From assembly GCA_029641185.1 (NCBI GenBank), contig JAPWGK010000012.1:62001-126000 (forward strand): 64,000 nt of DNA, written 5' to 3'. Within the stretch, counting starts at the first letter, position 1. Every line of letters starts with the position of its first letter. The notes below the pieces were generated by a model. That model saw only the letters and a list, made by a program, of their open reading frames with translations. It did not search any database and was not told the origin of the DNA. The DNA is from Pseudofabraea citricarpa. Taxonomy: Eukaryota; Ascomycota; Leotiomycetes; Helotiales; Dermateaceae. A program made the position numbers and the translations under genes. Below are positions 47,579 to 59,138 of this stretch, in pieces.

Positions 47579-50104
47579 ATGTCAACTTCCGGTCCCTGCG
47601 CCGCCGATATCCATCCTTATCAGGAGACAGTACAGAGCCTCGACGAGGCTATGGCTAGTCAACTGCAACAAATAGCCCGTCAAGAAGTCGGATCGGAGCC
47701 CAGCCGCGATGCATCGTCATTTAGTGGAGCAGTAGCGAACAACTCTGAAGCTGCGAATGTCGAGATGCAGACAACAGAAGCCTTCAGCGCAGAGAATTCA
47801 AGTGGCATGCTGCTCGATGACACTGAATCAAGAATCAGCCAATCAGAAGACGGTTACAGCGAGAACGCTTCGTCAGCTGAAGAGGATTCGGGCGCAGAGG
47901 AAAGTTCTTCAAAACATAGTTTGTGGTGGGCCTGGTGGCCTGATGAGGTTGGTATCGACACCAACGAATTAAGAAAAGCAGCTCAGACCGAGGGAGATGA
48001 CTGGTTCCCCCCAAAAGTGTCCAACAGCTTTAATCCTCATCTCTGCACGTATTGTCGTGTGTTCTTTGACACGTGGTCCATGGTTGTGGAAAAATTACTC
48101 GACGAGGAAAATGAAATCGTAGAATTGAGGACTCCCTTCTATAAAACTACTGGTCAACTTGAAATATCAGCCTCTCGAGGCTGTCAAATCTGTTCGTATT
48201 TTTCAAGCATTTACCGCGAGCGACGACGGGAATATGAAATTTTGGGACATGGACATTCGCAACATGTTCACAGCCCTCTGGGGTACCTCTCCTTGTGGCG
48301 CCCTCCAAATGTAAGCCCTACAACGGCTGAGAATACTTGGTATCTTTGTATTGGCGTTGATCCAGAGCACTCAATATCTCTGTTGCCACACAAATCATAT
48401 CAGTTGACAGATCTGGAGGCCCTGCGCAGCGCGGAAACTTCTGGGTCTCAGCTTCGTGCTGAATACGAAACTCAAGAATACGAAACCCGAGAACAAAATA
48501 GTGGTGATCAGTGCTCTCTGGCTCTTGCAAGAAAATGGCTTGAAGATTGTCGTCTAAATCATGATGCCTGTGTACGTAGTCATCAAACCAGAATGCCAAC
48601 GCGGTTGATTAGACTCGATGATGGGCCTGTGCGCTTGTGTCTTTCGGCGGAGCAAGAGGACTGCTCAATTTATTCAACATTGAGCCATTGCTGGGGAGAA
48701 CTTAAGATCTTACGGCTTCTAGAGAGCAATCTCTCACTCTTTTGTCAAGAGATTCCTCACGATGAACTTTGCAAGACATTCTGTGACGCAATCAATATAG
48801 CCCGAAGCTTAGGATTTTCTTGGTTGTGGATTGACTCTCTTTGTATCATTCAAGATGATATCGCCGATTGGGGGAGAGAATCGACTCTCATGTCTATGGT
48901 ATATGGAGCATCAAGTCTAAATATTTCTGCGACAGCGGCGCCAGACGGAAGAATAGGCTGCCTATTTGAACGTGACCCCATTTACAAACGAGGAGGCTCA
49001 GTAGCAGTCGAGATTGGCAACGAGAAACAAATCTTCGACTTTGCAGATGGTGATCTTGGAAAGAATGGAATAGATCGTACACCACTGTCGCGACGGGCTT
49101 GGGCGCTGCAAGAGCGGCTGCTAGCTCCACGAAATTTACATTTTGCGACCTCGCAGCTCTTTTGGGAATGTAGAACCAAAAGTGCCTGTGAAACCTTCCC
49201 CAGCGAGCTTCCAGGATTGTTTCGTGTTAACGATTGTTCGTTCCCCAAACAAAACCTGTGGAGCTCGTGGCATACAATTGTTGAAATCTACTCAGGAAGC
49301 AGTTTGACAGACCGCAAGGACAAGCTTGTTGCCATCGCAGGTATCGCAAAACGATTCCAAGAAGAGACCGGCGATAAATACATGGCTGGGATTTGGCGGA
49401 AGGACTTATATAGCCAGCTTTGCTGGCACGTTGATTCACGCCACGAAAATCCACAGGTACAATCATACAGGCTGGCAGAGATACCCTCCTGGTCATGGGC
49501 AGCAGTAAATGCAAGTGTAAGTATCGCTGGCAGGTTTTATTTGCTATTGGAATCTTACATCACGCTGGTTGATGAAGCTACCTTGGATGATTTTCCTAAG
49601 TTTGATCATTTGGGACGATCGAATGGCGGGGCCTTGACGATAAAGTCAAAGTTTATATTACGCTGTACAGTGAAACATAAGACTCCCGATTATTGGTTTG
49701 AATCAGAGCGATCCTATGGTCAGGAATCGAAAATCTCTATCGGCTACAACTCGACGCATGGGAAAGTTCATTGGGACTATGAAGATGAACAAGACCCCGA
49801 TGGGATCTTCATACTATTACCCATTGGTACTTTTAAACATAAGATTTATGAAGAGAATATGGGACTCTACCTCAAAGGTATTATGCTTAAGAATACAGGC
49901 ATTGAAAACGGCCAATATGAACGTGTGGGAATGTTTGATATCCAATACAAGCGCGATACCACCAACCCATTGGATCTCTTGCTTCAAAATCCACTTGAGA
50001 CGCCGGAACCCCCAAGAGAGCTAGAATATATGCTTCAAGAGACAGACTATTTATCAGTCAATCTAGAGAATGGAACGAAGTGGTATACAATCAATATCAT
50101 CTGA
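47579..50104 (+). CDS. HET-domain protein (heterokaryon incompatibility family)
   Basis: Fungal HET-domain protein. This family triggers cell death after fusion of genetically different hyphae, and members are often fast-evolving. Single exon, 841 residues. The N-terminus (1-115) is acidic and Ser-rich, probably disordered. A Cys-containing pre-domain follows (CTYC at 156-159 and CQIC at 202-205), as is usual in long HET proteins. The HET domain spans about 363-518, with all three conserved blocks: LSHCWG (368-373), WLWIDSLCIIQD (415-426) and RRAWALQERLLAPR (505-518). The C-terminal 320 residues include SWSWAAV and lack a recognised repeat domain such as WD40 or NACHT. The ATG at 47579 is the first in frame; another in-frame ATG at codon 25 is possible. 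Confidence 0.92.
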   Translation: MSTSGPCAADIHPYQETVQSLDEAMASQLQQIARQEVGSEPSRDASSFSGAVANNSEAANVEMQTTEAFSAENSSGMLLDDTESRISQSEDGYSENASSAEEDSGAEESSSKHSLWWAWWPDEVGIDTNELRKAAQTEGDDWFPPKVSNSFNPHLCTYCRVFFDTWSMVVEKLLDEENEIVELRTPFYKTTGQLEISASRGCQICSYFSSIYRERRREYEILGHGHSQHVHSPLGYLSLWRPPNVSPTTAENTWYLCIGVDPEHSISLLPHKSYQLTDLEALRSAETSGSQLRAEYETQEYETREQNSGDQCSLALARKWLEDCRLNHDACVRSHQTRMPTRLIRLDDGPVRLCLSAEQEDCSIYSTLSHCWGELKILRLLESNLSLFCQEIPHDELCKTFCDAINIARSLGFSWLWIDSLCIIQDDIADWGRESTLMSMVYGASSLNISATAAPDGRIGCLFERDPIYKRGGSVAVEIGNEKQIFDFADGDLGKNGIDRTPLSRRAWALQERLLAPRNLHFATSQLFWECRTKSACETFPSELPGLFRVNDCSFPKQNLWSSWHTIVEIYSGSSLTDRKDKLVAIAGIAKRFQEETGDKYMAGIWRKDLYSQLCWHVDSRHENPQVQSYRLAEIPSWSWAAVNASVSIAGRFYLLLESYITLVDEATLDDFPKFDHLGRSNGGALTIKSKFILRCTVKHKTPDYWFESERSYGQESKISIGYNSTHGKVHWDYEDEQDPDGIFILLPIGTFKHKIYEENMGLYLKGIMLKNTGIENGQYERVGMFDIQYKRDTTNPLDLLLQNPLETPEPPRELEYMLQETDYLSVNLENGTKWYTINII

Positions 50105-51528
50105 GAAGAATGAGAATGGCGTACGTATGAGCCATCCTAGGATTAAATCGAAGTAAATTGGACTGAATCTTACCACAGATTGACACTACCTTTATAGGTT
50201 TGTAGTTGAGAAACAGGCAACATGAACAGATTCGAATGGAAGATTGAGGACATTTTAGCATATTCTAAATTGCTCGAGGAAGACGTTGGGCGCGGAACCG
50301 TAATATGATATTTCCTAACAGATGAAGAATACCATTCCTTTTACAACTTCCATATCAGTACCAGCATTTGGTTACGATTAATCTTATGTCACGTACCAAA
50401 TCTGGGGTTCGGTATTTAAAGTGAGTATTCAAGTGTAGTAGGTGTTGTATGATTAAGGGTTCGTCTATTCAGCCTTTGATTCAGGAGGTTCAGCTAATCA
50501 ATCTCGCGAAACAGAACTTTATTATCAAGATATTAACTTTTTGATCGAGTCTTTAGTACAAGTATTTGCTTAAGAATCATTAAGAGGAGCAAGTGAAAGG
50601 GAGGGAGAGCCTAATTATTACTCGTTACTGAGGAGACTACCTGATACCTATGGATCACGTGCACATGCATCACATGATCATTGGTACCGTGACATCTTCA
50701 TGCACCTATCCCTTTCAAGAATAGAATGAACGGTTTTGAATGCGGTATAGTTCTTAAATTATAAATGATTAGTTGGGCGCATCATGGTCATAGCATTACA
50801 GTCGAATTTCATCTTAACATAGACATATTGAATTTCTTTAGTTTTAGCTGGTCGATCTAAATAAAAGTTTCAGTAATTGAGATGGATCTATAATATCGAG
50901 AGTAAATGTTTGTGTTGACCGAAAACAATAAGGCAAGGGAGAAAGGGAAGCAATCAGATTGAGGTTGAGGTTATACTCCTCCAGAACAACATCCTTCCAT
51001 ATGCCGAAAAGAGCACCCGCTCACGTGATACTACTGCCAGCCTCGTGATACCTTATTTGCTTTAGAGTTACAAAGCCGGTTATATGATTGGCTGTGTGTG
51101 ATGATTACGTTTTCTCGCCGTTCCCCCACCTTCCACTCTGGATGGAAGTTATTTTTTAAGCGCGGGGTCGGTGTTGAAGTCGGGAAATGTCAGTGGGGGA
51201 TATAGATTTACCCGTTACACCCTCTTTGATATCTCTGAGAACAAGCCCACAATTCAACCCCGTGACTGCCGAATTCTACTACCGCAAAAGGATTTATGCT
51301 GCCGAACTCTGTTGCCGCATTACAATTCGTATGATTTGTGCCCGCATTCCGGCGTCCCTGATCCGGGGCCTACGTAGTTACAATTAAATACATTCCATGC
51401 CACCTCAAGCTGTCGTGGTTTTCACTCCATCTTCTCAACCCAACTTGTGCCTGCGAAACCGAATATCTTAGAAACAGACAGCAATTCTCCTCATACACGT
51501 ACTATCATCACCAAGGAACAACATCACC
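50105..51528. other. AT-rich intergenic, promoter of the dioxygenase at its end
   Basis: No gene seen. AT-rich from 50105 to about 50950. The frames at 51171-51387 lie in the promoter or leader and have no domain. The start codon context at 51529 (CACCATGG) is close to the optimal Kozak form. Confidence 0.5.
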
Positions 51529-52635
51529 ATGGTCACGAACGGCACCAACGGCACCAACGGGGCCAATGGTACAAATGGTACAAATGGTACCAACGGCGCC
51601 AGCAGCAGCAAATTCGACCCCCACTTCACACAACATGTCATTGACCTGATGAGTCCCGAGACCAAGCCTAGAGACAGAGAGATTCTCAGCTCCTTGATTA
51701 GACATATGCACGACTTCTGTCGAGAGGTCGAGCTCAAACAAGAGGAATGGGTTATCGGTGTCAACTATGTCAACTCTCTCGGCCAAGCATACCAGAAGAA
51801 CCGAAACGAAACATGGAGGTTGTGCGATATTCTAGGAATTGAATCGTAAGTACATTTTGCGTCATTTATTGACTTTCCACAATATTCCCACCGACCTCGG
51901 TAGCCAGATCATTGTTTTCCGCAAAGAAAATTAGGTACCCATGGCTAACAATCTCTGTCCAGTCTTGTTGATGAGATCAACCACAAAATCGAGACCGAAG
52001 ACGGCCGCGCTCCCACATCCTCTACCATTCTTGGACCTTTCTGGTCGCCCGAAACACCATTCCGGGACCTTGGCGCCAGCGTAGTACAGAACATGCCAAA
52101 AGACGGCCAACTGACGCTTTTCCACGGTGTGATCAGGGATGTCGATACCGGGAAAGGAATTCCAGATGTAGTGTTCGATATGTGGCAGGCTAGCACCAAC
52201 GGCAAGTACGACGTCTTCGATCCCGAGAATCAGACGCGCCACAACCTCCGAGGCAAGTTCCGCAGCAATGAGAAAGGCGAATTCTGGTTTTACTGCCTTA
52301 AGCCGACCGAGTACGCCATTGACACATCCGGCCCCTCGGCTGAGTTGCTTACCATGATGGGTCGCCACCCCTTCCGCCCTGCTCACATTCATATGATGGT
52401 CACTCATCCTGAATATGTCGGCGTAACCGCTCAGCTGTACCCCAGAGATGATCCTTATCTAGAGACAGACACTGCCTGCGCAGTCAAAGACGACCTCCTT
52501 TTGGATTTCAAGCCCGTCACCAACGATCCCCAGGGCGCTACCCTTGATGTGGAGTACAATGTTCGATTAATCTCGAAGAAGTACAAGCCCGATAACACCA
52601 TGTTAATGGGGAACGCAAACCAGGACAAGTTCTGA
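51529..52635 (+). CDS. Intradiol ring-cleavage dioxygenase (hydroxyquinol/catechol 1,2-dioxygenase type)
   Basis: Non-haem Fe(III) enzyme that opens catechol or hydroxyquinol rings between the hydroxyl groups, feeding the 3-oxoadipate route of aromatic breakdown. Exons 51529-51845 and 51963-52635 (117-nt intron) give 329 residues. The iron ligands are Tyr188 (NGKYDVF), Tyr223 (PTEYAID), His247 and His249 (RPAHIHMM). Their spacing of 35, 24 and 2 fits the family closely. The helical N-terminal dimerisation domain (roughly 30-130) is typical of the hydroxyquinol/catechol group, and YPRDDPYLETD resembles hydroxyquinol enzymes, but substrate cannot be settled from sequence. There is no signal peptide, so it should be cytosolic. 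The N-terminus starts with an NGT/NGA repeat (residues 4-23) encoded by AAYGGYRCC-type units, probably a disordered, length-variable tail. Confidence 0.93.
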
Positions 52636-53985
52636 TTTGGTTCTAAAGGAGGCTGGTGAGTGGCTGGTGAGAAGATCTTATCGTGTCAGGATCATAGAGT
52701 TGGAGTTGAAGTTGAAGTTGTGGAGAAATTCCCAACTTACTTTCACATTTATCTAAAGAGCATCTGGGGGCAGGGATGCGATTCACTATATTTAACCCAT
52801 TTTTGGCTATGACTTTTGGCTCCTTTCGAAGCGTTTGACTGCTAGCCTTAAGCTGAAGCTGGATTTTTAACTTGATGCTCCGAGCGCTGTCTGAGTTCGG
52901 ATTCTGCCTCGGCTCCGTCCTTGTGTAGCTTTATCTCTTGGGGGAGTCTCAGCATGACTTGGAGAACATAAGGGCAGAGCAGATCTTATGTATATAATTT
53001 GATGACCGTTTATGCACATTTGTTCCGCTTACAGCGGTCTGAATATATAGTTTCTATCAGCGACATTGCATCTGTGAACTATAAAATAAAAACCCAAGAA
53101 AAACAGAACCTCCTGGGAACGGGGTAAAGACTTGTGGCCTTGTATAGAGCGCAGAGCGATTTGTTTACTAGGTTCAAAATCACTACTATGAACGGATCCT
53201 AATTCTGCCTCCCTCTATCTATGGACCCCCTACAGTAGTCAGCTGGGCTTGTGCTCGGTTCTTGGCTAGTATGTGATAAAGCGTCTATGACTGGCCGAAA
53301 TTAATTACGCAAGTGCTGAGCTCTTATAAAGGCTAAGTACAAGTATAAGTCGATTCCACCGTCTCCCAACGCTCCCGTCTCGTGAACGAGTCAATTCCAT
53401 CTCTGAAATCTCAAAAACTCTTCATCAATCTCGTCTTTTTAAGACTACTATCATAGGATTTCATTTCCTCATAGGTGTTTGTCTACTATTAATGAGACTT
53501 TGCAGGTGTCTCCTACGTGTTGTTCTGTTTTGTTATTTTCTGGATCGCTGTTGCTTTAAATACTTCCTTTCATAAATTTCGGAAGATCATTTGCCATTTC
53601 GTTCTGGATGCTATTGAATGATGATAAACTCTCAGGCTTGTTCATGCTAAGATGGCTAGCATCCACCGAGTCATGAGGATTCATAAAATGCATAAATGTA
53701 CAAGAAGCCCGAACAATTGGGTGGAATAAGCGACAGCACTCGGCCTCTCGGCCTTCAAAGGTGGCCGCTGCCGCTCTCAGATTTATGAAATGCACAACTG
53801 CGGTTTCACGACAACCGCGGCACGTTGTGTTCCCAGCGTCATTTCACAGCCGTGGAAAACTCTATCTGACATAGTCTTTAGTATATTTCCCAGGAGACAC
53901 TTCTCTTCCTAAACCGCGGCCAAGAAACTCTGGCTCGTCGTGGCATACATGTACCTGGGGAGAATTCGACCTGCTTTTATCGCCC
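52636..53985. other. Intergenic, no gene seen
   Basis: Dioxygenase 3' flank followed by promoter of the transcription factor. The 79-codon frame at 53556-53795 has no domain. CCGCGG occurs at 53814-53819 and a related half-site CCGCGG at 53914-53919, both near the transcription-factor start; CGG/CCG words are typical half-sites for Zn2Cys6 proteins, so autoregulation is conceivable. Confidence 0.4.
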
Positions 53986-56124
53986 ATGGAAGCAGAGAGC
54001 ACCTCTTCCGCCGCCGCCGCCACCCGCCCGGCCCACAAAGCTTGTGTGCACTGCAGATCGAGAAAGGTGCGGTGTTTGCCAGGCCCCGAAGCTGCGTCTT
54101 GCCAAAGGTTTGCACCGCCGAACTGCACATCTCCATTTCCATTTCCATTTCCATTTCCACGATTGAAGAGGCTGACAATTCCAGATGTCACCGACTTGAC
54201 ATTGCATGCGAAGTTCCAGCACCCGTTCGAAGAACTCGTGACACCAAGTGTGGGTACTCACCCTTCCTGTCAGATTTGATTTGATTTTCCGTGCTTGATT
54301 ATGAGCTGATTTAACCCTGGATTAGTAAAACATCGCATCGAGAGAATTGAAGATAGCCTTGGGAACATTGTCTCTCTGCTTTCCAACAGCCAGGGTTCAA
54401 CTTTGCCCAGGAATGATCCCCCACAAATCGATCAGGCTACCCCTCAGTCTCACAACACTCCATCAGGCGCCGAATCAAATGCCTATTCCACACCAGCTCA
54501 GAATATAACTGTCTCTGAGCCGCCATGGCGAAAGTTCATCACCGTGAATGAAGCCGAGGCGTATTGTGATCGCTACCGGACTTCTTTCGAGCCCCAGTTT
54601 CCATATGCTCTACTCCCAAAAGACAGAACAGCTCAAGAGTTGCAAGATGAAAGACCGTTGATGCTACTCGCTATCCTTGCTGCTTTATCATGGCAGAATA
54701 GAAGACTACAACAGTCGATTGGCAAGCTGTATCTTGAAATCCTCAGTCAGCGGTTTTTTGTCAATGGTGAATACTCGCTTGACATGTTACAAAGTTTGTT
54801 GATATATATTTCGTGGTAAGCCAAATAGAGATCCGGACCGAGGTTTATGCTTACATCTCAACCTGCAGGTACCAATTCCACATCAATTTACCGGGTCACC
54901 AGCCGTACAGGTTGGCATCTCTGGCAGTGACTATGCTCATAGAGCTGGGCCTTGATAAGAAGCCGAGAGAATTCCAACTCCAACAAGCAGTTTCCGATAG
55001 CAATAATTCCATTCATCTCATTGACCCAGCCAGACCAGATATGTGGAGCGCAGAAGCACGAAGAGCAGTAGTCGGATGCTATCATGTTGCCGCTTAGTAC
55101 GTATCTGGATGCCTTCATAATGTCTTTCTATGTTCTAACAAACTGTGCTAGCACATCCATATCGTATCGAAGACTGAACACCATGTCATCCGTTACTTGT
55201 GTTGAAGATTACGCTTTGTCATTGGCTGCTGATAAAAACCGACCTTGTGATGCTTATCTGATCAGCCAGGTACAGTTGATGCGGGTCGTGGAGGAGATGA
55301 GAAACACCTTCGACTATTATGGGGTTCGAAGTCCGGACAAAATACTGAGCGAGGAGCGGATACAGGCTTATGGACAGATTTTCACAACAAAGTTGAATAC
55401 AATCAAAGCACAGCTTCAGACATTTTCTCCGTACCCTAGTAAGTCCAGGGCCCATCTCGCAAATGGGCGTTGATGCTAATTTGAGACTGAAGCATATCTG
55501 AGATGCTTGTATCACCTTTCAGACATGTGCCTGTATGAAATCGGTCTTTACGCATTCAACAAAAATGCAACCCCGTCCATACCACGCATCTCCCTCCTGC
55601 TTGACTTTCTTGAAAGCTCTAGGTTGTATATGGAGCTCGTCATGGTGCTGACCAAGGAAGAAATGTGTCCGTGGACGTTCTTCGATTGGAGACAGCTGAA
55701 CTTTGCTCTCATCACCACCAACCAGGTTATCGTGGCGCTAGATCCCTCCATTGCGACAGCCGAATCCGTCGCGAGATTGACCAGCTTGGTGAGCTACCTG
55801 GACTGGGCGTGCTTGCGTCTTCGCGAGGTCTATGCTCTCGACGATACTCGCGAGAGGCATTTCGAGGGCCTGGAACACTTGCTGTTCCTGTGGAAAGCAA
55901 CGCAGAGCTGGTCTGAAAATCTCCTGGCCCGAGCTACGACCGCACAGCAGTCGCAAGAGTTGCCGCAGCATCAGGTGTGGCCTGCGTATACCAACATGGC
56001 CCCTAACCTGCCCACGCCGGCACCGAGCTTCCCACCTTTCGATGACATTACAGCCCAGACTGCAAATTCCATGGACCTCTGGTCGGACTCGGGCTTCTGG
56101 TGGCAGACAAATGCCATGTCTTGA
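53986..56124 (+). CDS. Zn2Cys6 fungal transcription factor
   Basis: Gal4-type binuclear zinc cluster regulator. Six exons: 53986-54107, 54185-54249, 54326-54815, 54869-55096, 55152-55438 and 55493-56124, giving 607 residues. The zinc ligands are Cys20, 23, 30, 39, 42 and 49 (C-X2-C-X6-C-X8-C-X2-C-X6-C), and intron 1 splits the cluster between Cys39 and Cys42. A short coiled-coil-like segment KHRIERIEDSLGNIVSLL follows. The middle region (LFVL-type helices around YRLASLAVTMLIELGLDKKP and EARRAVVGCYHVAAY) matches the fungal transcription-factor middle homology domain. The C-terminus is Pro-rich and acidic, a plausible activation region. The second intron donor (GTGGGT) is the weakest boundary. 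Intron 1 contains a CCATTT repeat. It lies between the dioxygenase and the P450 on the same strand, and could regulate either. Confidence 0.88.
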
Positions 56125-56947
56125 AAGCCCCCGAGGTACAGTTCGTCTTTGGAGAAGAGTTAGCATATAATTGGCTATAATTGGCCTGGGTGTATTCTTT
56201 TTAACGGCTGAGTTTAAGCGATTCTTTTGGCATGGTATATATGGAAGCATATCACATGTAGCGACATATCTTAGCATTGAAATCCACTTTGTCGTTGATC
56301 AAAATGATGAACGATTTCTAATTGTGAAATAAATGAGTTCATTAAGCACCCTTCAATTCTTGGATATAGTTACATATCGCTCTCGGAAACTGATACAATC
56401 AACTATCTGCCCACGAAGCCAACTCGAATCGTGCGAGGACAGCATACAAGCCCGCCACATCAGCCATCAGCATGGGCAATGTTAGGCGATCGGACCGTAC
56501 CGCCGAGTCATGTCCTCTGTCCACTCATGGGCAAGCGATTGGATTTCCAGCACGGGATGTCGCAATGATGCAACGCCACCAAAGTCATTTTGCCATAAGC
56601 TTAACTCTACCGACCGAACTCAAAATCATACAGATATCAAACTCTCCCAGAGCAATTTAGCAACACGAGAGAAAGAACTCAACGGCATATAAATATAGAA
56701 ATGATTTCTCGAGTCGTTGAACATCTTCCTCCCAACAATCTCGAAGGAGGGGAACAAGGATGCCGGCAACCTTTAGCCGGCACCGCTGAGCACTTCTACA
56801 GTCGCAGAGATCATGAAAAGGGAAGAAAAAAAAGCTCGCTCTCAAGATGAGAGTGGGCAATAGTTACGAAGTACGCGGGCAGGCAGCGGCGCTCGGTCGA
56901 TAAAGGGCGCCGAGGAGCGTCGCGTGCAAGACATTTATGGAACGCGA

Positions 56948-56971
56948 GCATCGCATGTCCAGATGCGATGC
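56948..56971. promoter_or_regulatory. Perfect 9-bp inverted repeat upstream of the P450
   Basis: GCATCGCAT and its exact reverse complement ATGCGATGC are separated by six bases. It lies about 395 bp before the P450 start codon. It could bind a dimeric regulator; that is inference. Confidence 0.4.
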
Positions 56972-57257
56972 ATGAGTGGGGTAGCGAGCAGCCGGCAATT
57001 GAAAACAAGACTTTCTCGTGCTTGCATGGCCAGCCTGCTGATTGGAGAGAGGGCGCGGGAGGCAGATTTCTCCGTGGCGATCTACCTTATTCCTCGACGT
57101 ACGTCGTATGTGCTGCTGCCAGACCGCTACATGAACTTTTGTGCATACTTGCACATCGTGAGGTGCGGGCGCTTCCACACGCCGATGCCACTTGGCTGAG
57201 GGGTTGCTCCCATATCATATCATGTCGTCTCATATCCACTCCCGTCTAGATCTGATG

Positions 57258-57264
57258 TATAAAG
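57258..57264 (+). promoter_or_regulatory. TATA box of the P450 gene
   Basis: TATAAAG lies 102 bp upstream of the ATG at 57366, followed by a CATCACCACC-type leader. Position and sequence fit a core promoter. Confidence 0.55.
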
Positions 57265-57365
57265 TGGTGCTCCATCTTTCACATCACCACCGAATCATCA
57301 AGATCCCCTCTCGAGTTACTTGTGTTCTTCGACGCCGGCTGTGATACTCAACCCACGACGCAGTC

Positions 57366-59138
57366 ATGACGTTGCTCTCTTACCTCGAACGGTCATCGGC
57401 CACACACCAGTTCACCATGGTCGAATGGGCCAGCATGGTAGTTGTGTTGGTATGCACTCAGTCAGGTCAGGGAGGGGTAGATGGCGTACGAGTATGCTAA
57501 CTTGATCAGGTCGTCTTCATCACTTTCTGCCAAGCGACATACAACGTCTACTTCCACCCGCTGGCAGCCGTGCCGGGGCCATTGCTTGCACGTGCCAGCC
57601 GGCTGTGGTACATCCACAAGCTGCTCCGCGGCTCTCTCGGGTCAGACATGCACCAGGTGCACGAGAAATACGGCCGCACCGTTCGCATCGCACCCGACGA
57701 GCTCGCCTTCACCGAGCCCGAGGCCTGGAAGGATATCTACGGCCACCGAGCCGGCAAGGGAGAGGTGCCCAAGGATCCCAACTTCTATACCAACCTTTCC
57801 TCCCAGGCTACTAGCATCATCAACGCTCCCGGTGCTCGCCATGGCGAAATCAGAAGACTTCTCTCTTATGGATTTTCCGAGAAGGCTCTGCGTGAGCAGG
57901 AGGTTCTGGTTCAGGAATATTGCACGTCGTTTCTTAATGGCCTCGACAAGCTAAGGACTTCTGGTCAGGAGATTGATATGGTTAAGTGGTACAACGTAAG
58001 AGACCTTCCATAAGCCCCCCCGCCCCCAGTCCCCGGGGGCAATGTTGAACAGTGACTCAAATGGCGAACCAGTTTTTCACCTTCGACGTGATCGGAGATC
58101 TCGCATTCGGCGAGTCGTTCGGGTGTCTGAAGGACGCCGACTACCACCCGTGGATCGTGTTCATGTTCAAGAACCTGAAAGCGACGGCCTTCATGCGGTC
58201 CGTCGACTACTTCCCGCTCCTGAAGCCGCTCAAGAAGTTTCTCGTGCCTAAGGAGCTGGCCAAGAGCCGGCAGGACCACCGCGCCCTGACGTGCTCGCTA
58301 GGCATGCAGCGCAGGAATACGCCGTCGGAGAGAATCGACTTCATGTCGCGCATGACGGAGGAGAACGGCATCAGCGATGCCGAGTTCATCGCCAGTACCG
58401 GAACCCTCGTCATTGCCGGCAGCGAGACTACGGCCACGTTGCTCTCGGGACTCACTCACCAGCTGCTGGTCAACCCGCAGGTGCTGCAGAAATTGACCCA
58501 CGAGATCCGCTCGACCTTCAAGTCTGAGGACGAGATTACCTTTATCGAAGTTGGGAAACTGAAGTACCTCATGGCTTGTCTGGAGGAGGCGCTTCGTTTC
58601 TATCCTGCGGCGCCGGAGGCTTTCCCTCGCCGCACGAAGGTCGGAGAAGACTTCTACGGACAGTGGGTCCCTGCAGAGGTAAGTCATCTCCGTCTCTTCC
58701 ACTAGAATGCGTCCTGACTATAAACTAGACCACCGTCTCTGTATACCACTACGCGGCATACCATTCGTCCGAGCACTTCTTCCTCGCAGATAGCTTCTTC
58801 CCCGAACGCTGGCTCGGCGACGAGCGGTTCAAGAATGACCACAAGAACATGATGCAGCCCTTCTCATTCGGCCCGCGTAACTGCCTGGGCAAGAAGTAAG
58901 TAGTGTTGATCCCTTGGGCGGTCCGTGAAAGGATCCAGACTAATCTGTGTGCTTGCATAGCTTGGCCATTATGGAGATGCGTCTCGTACTCGCTCGCTTC
59001 GTATACAACTATGATCTGGAGCTGCAGCCGGGACAGGAGGATTGGAATAAGCAGAGGACCTTCCTGCTCTGGGAGAAGGGCCCGCTCATGGTCAAGTTGA
59101 AGCCGGCAAAGCGAGTCGAGGCTGGCATCGCTGCGTAG
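57366..59138 (+). CDS. Cytochrome P450 monooxygenase, CYP65-like
   Basis: Membrane-bound haem monooxygenase. Five exons: 57366-57449, 57510-57995, 58073-58678, 58729-58895 and 58961-59138, giving 506 residues. An N-terminal hydrophobic anchor (MVVVLVVFITF) is followed by the hinge VPGPLLAR. The oxygen-activation helix has AGSETT (305-310); the ExxR pair is in EALR (362-365); FFPERW is the PERF-type motif; and the haem loop [10 protein letters not shown] places the Cys ligand at 444. Overall it resembles the CYP65 group (isotrichodermin C-15 hydroxylase type), which act in fungal specialised metabolism and detoxification, but the substrate is unknown. Intron 2 contains a C-rich/G-rich self-complementary stretch. 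The ATG at 57366 is chosen as it gives a normal anchor; a second in-frame ATG 17 codons on is possible. Confidence 0.92.

Larger units (their letters stand above)
56125..57365. other. Intergenic between the transcription factor and the P450
   Basis: No gene seen. Overlapping frames at 56811-57249 on both strands lack domains. The segment carries a 9-bp inverted repeat and a TATA box, annotated separately, and is likely to include the P450 promoter. Confidence 0.5.
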
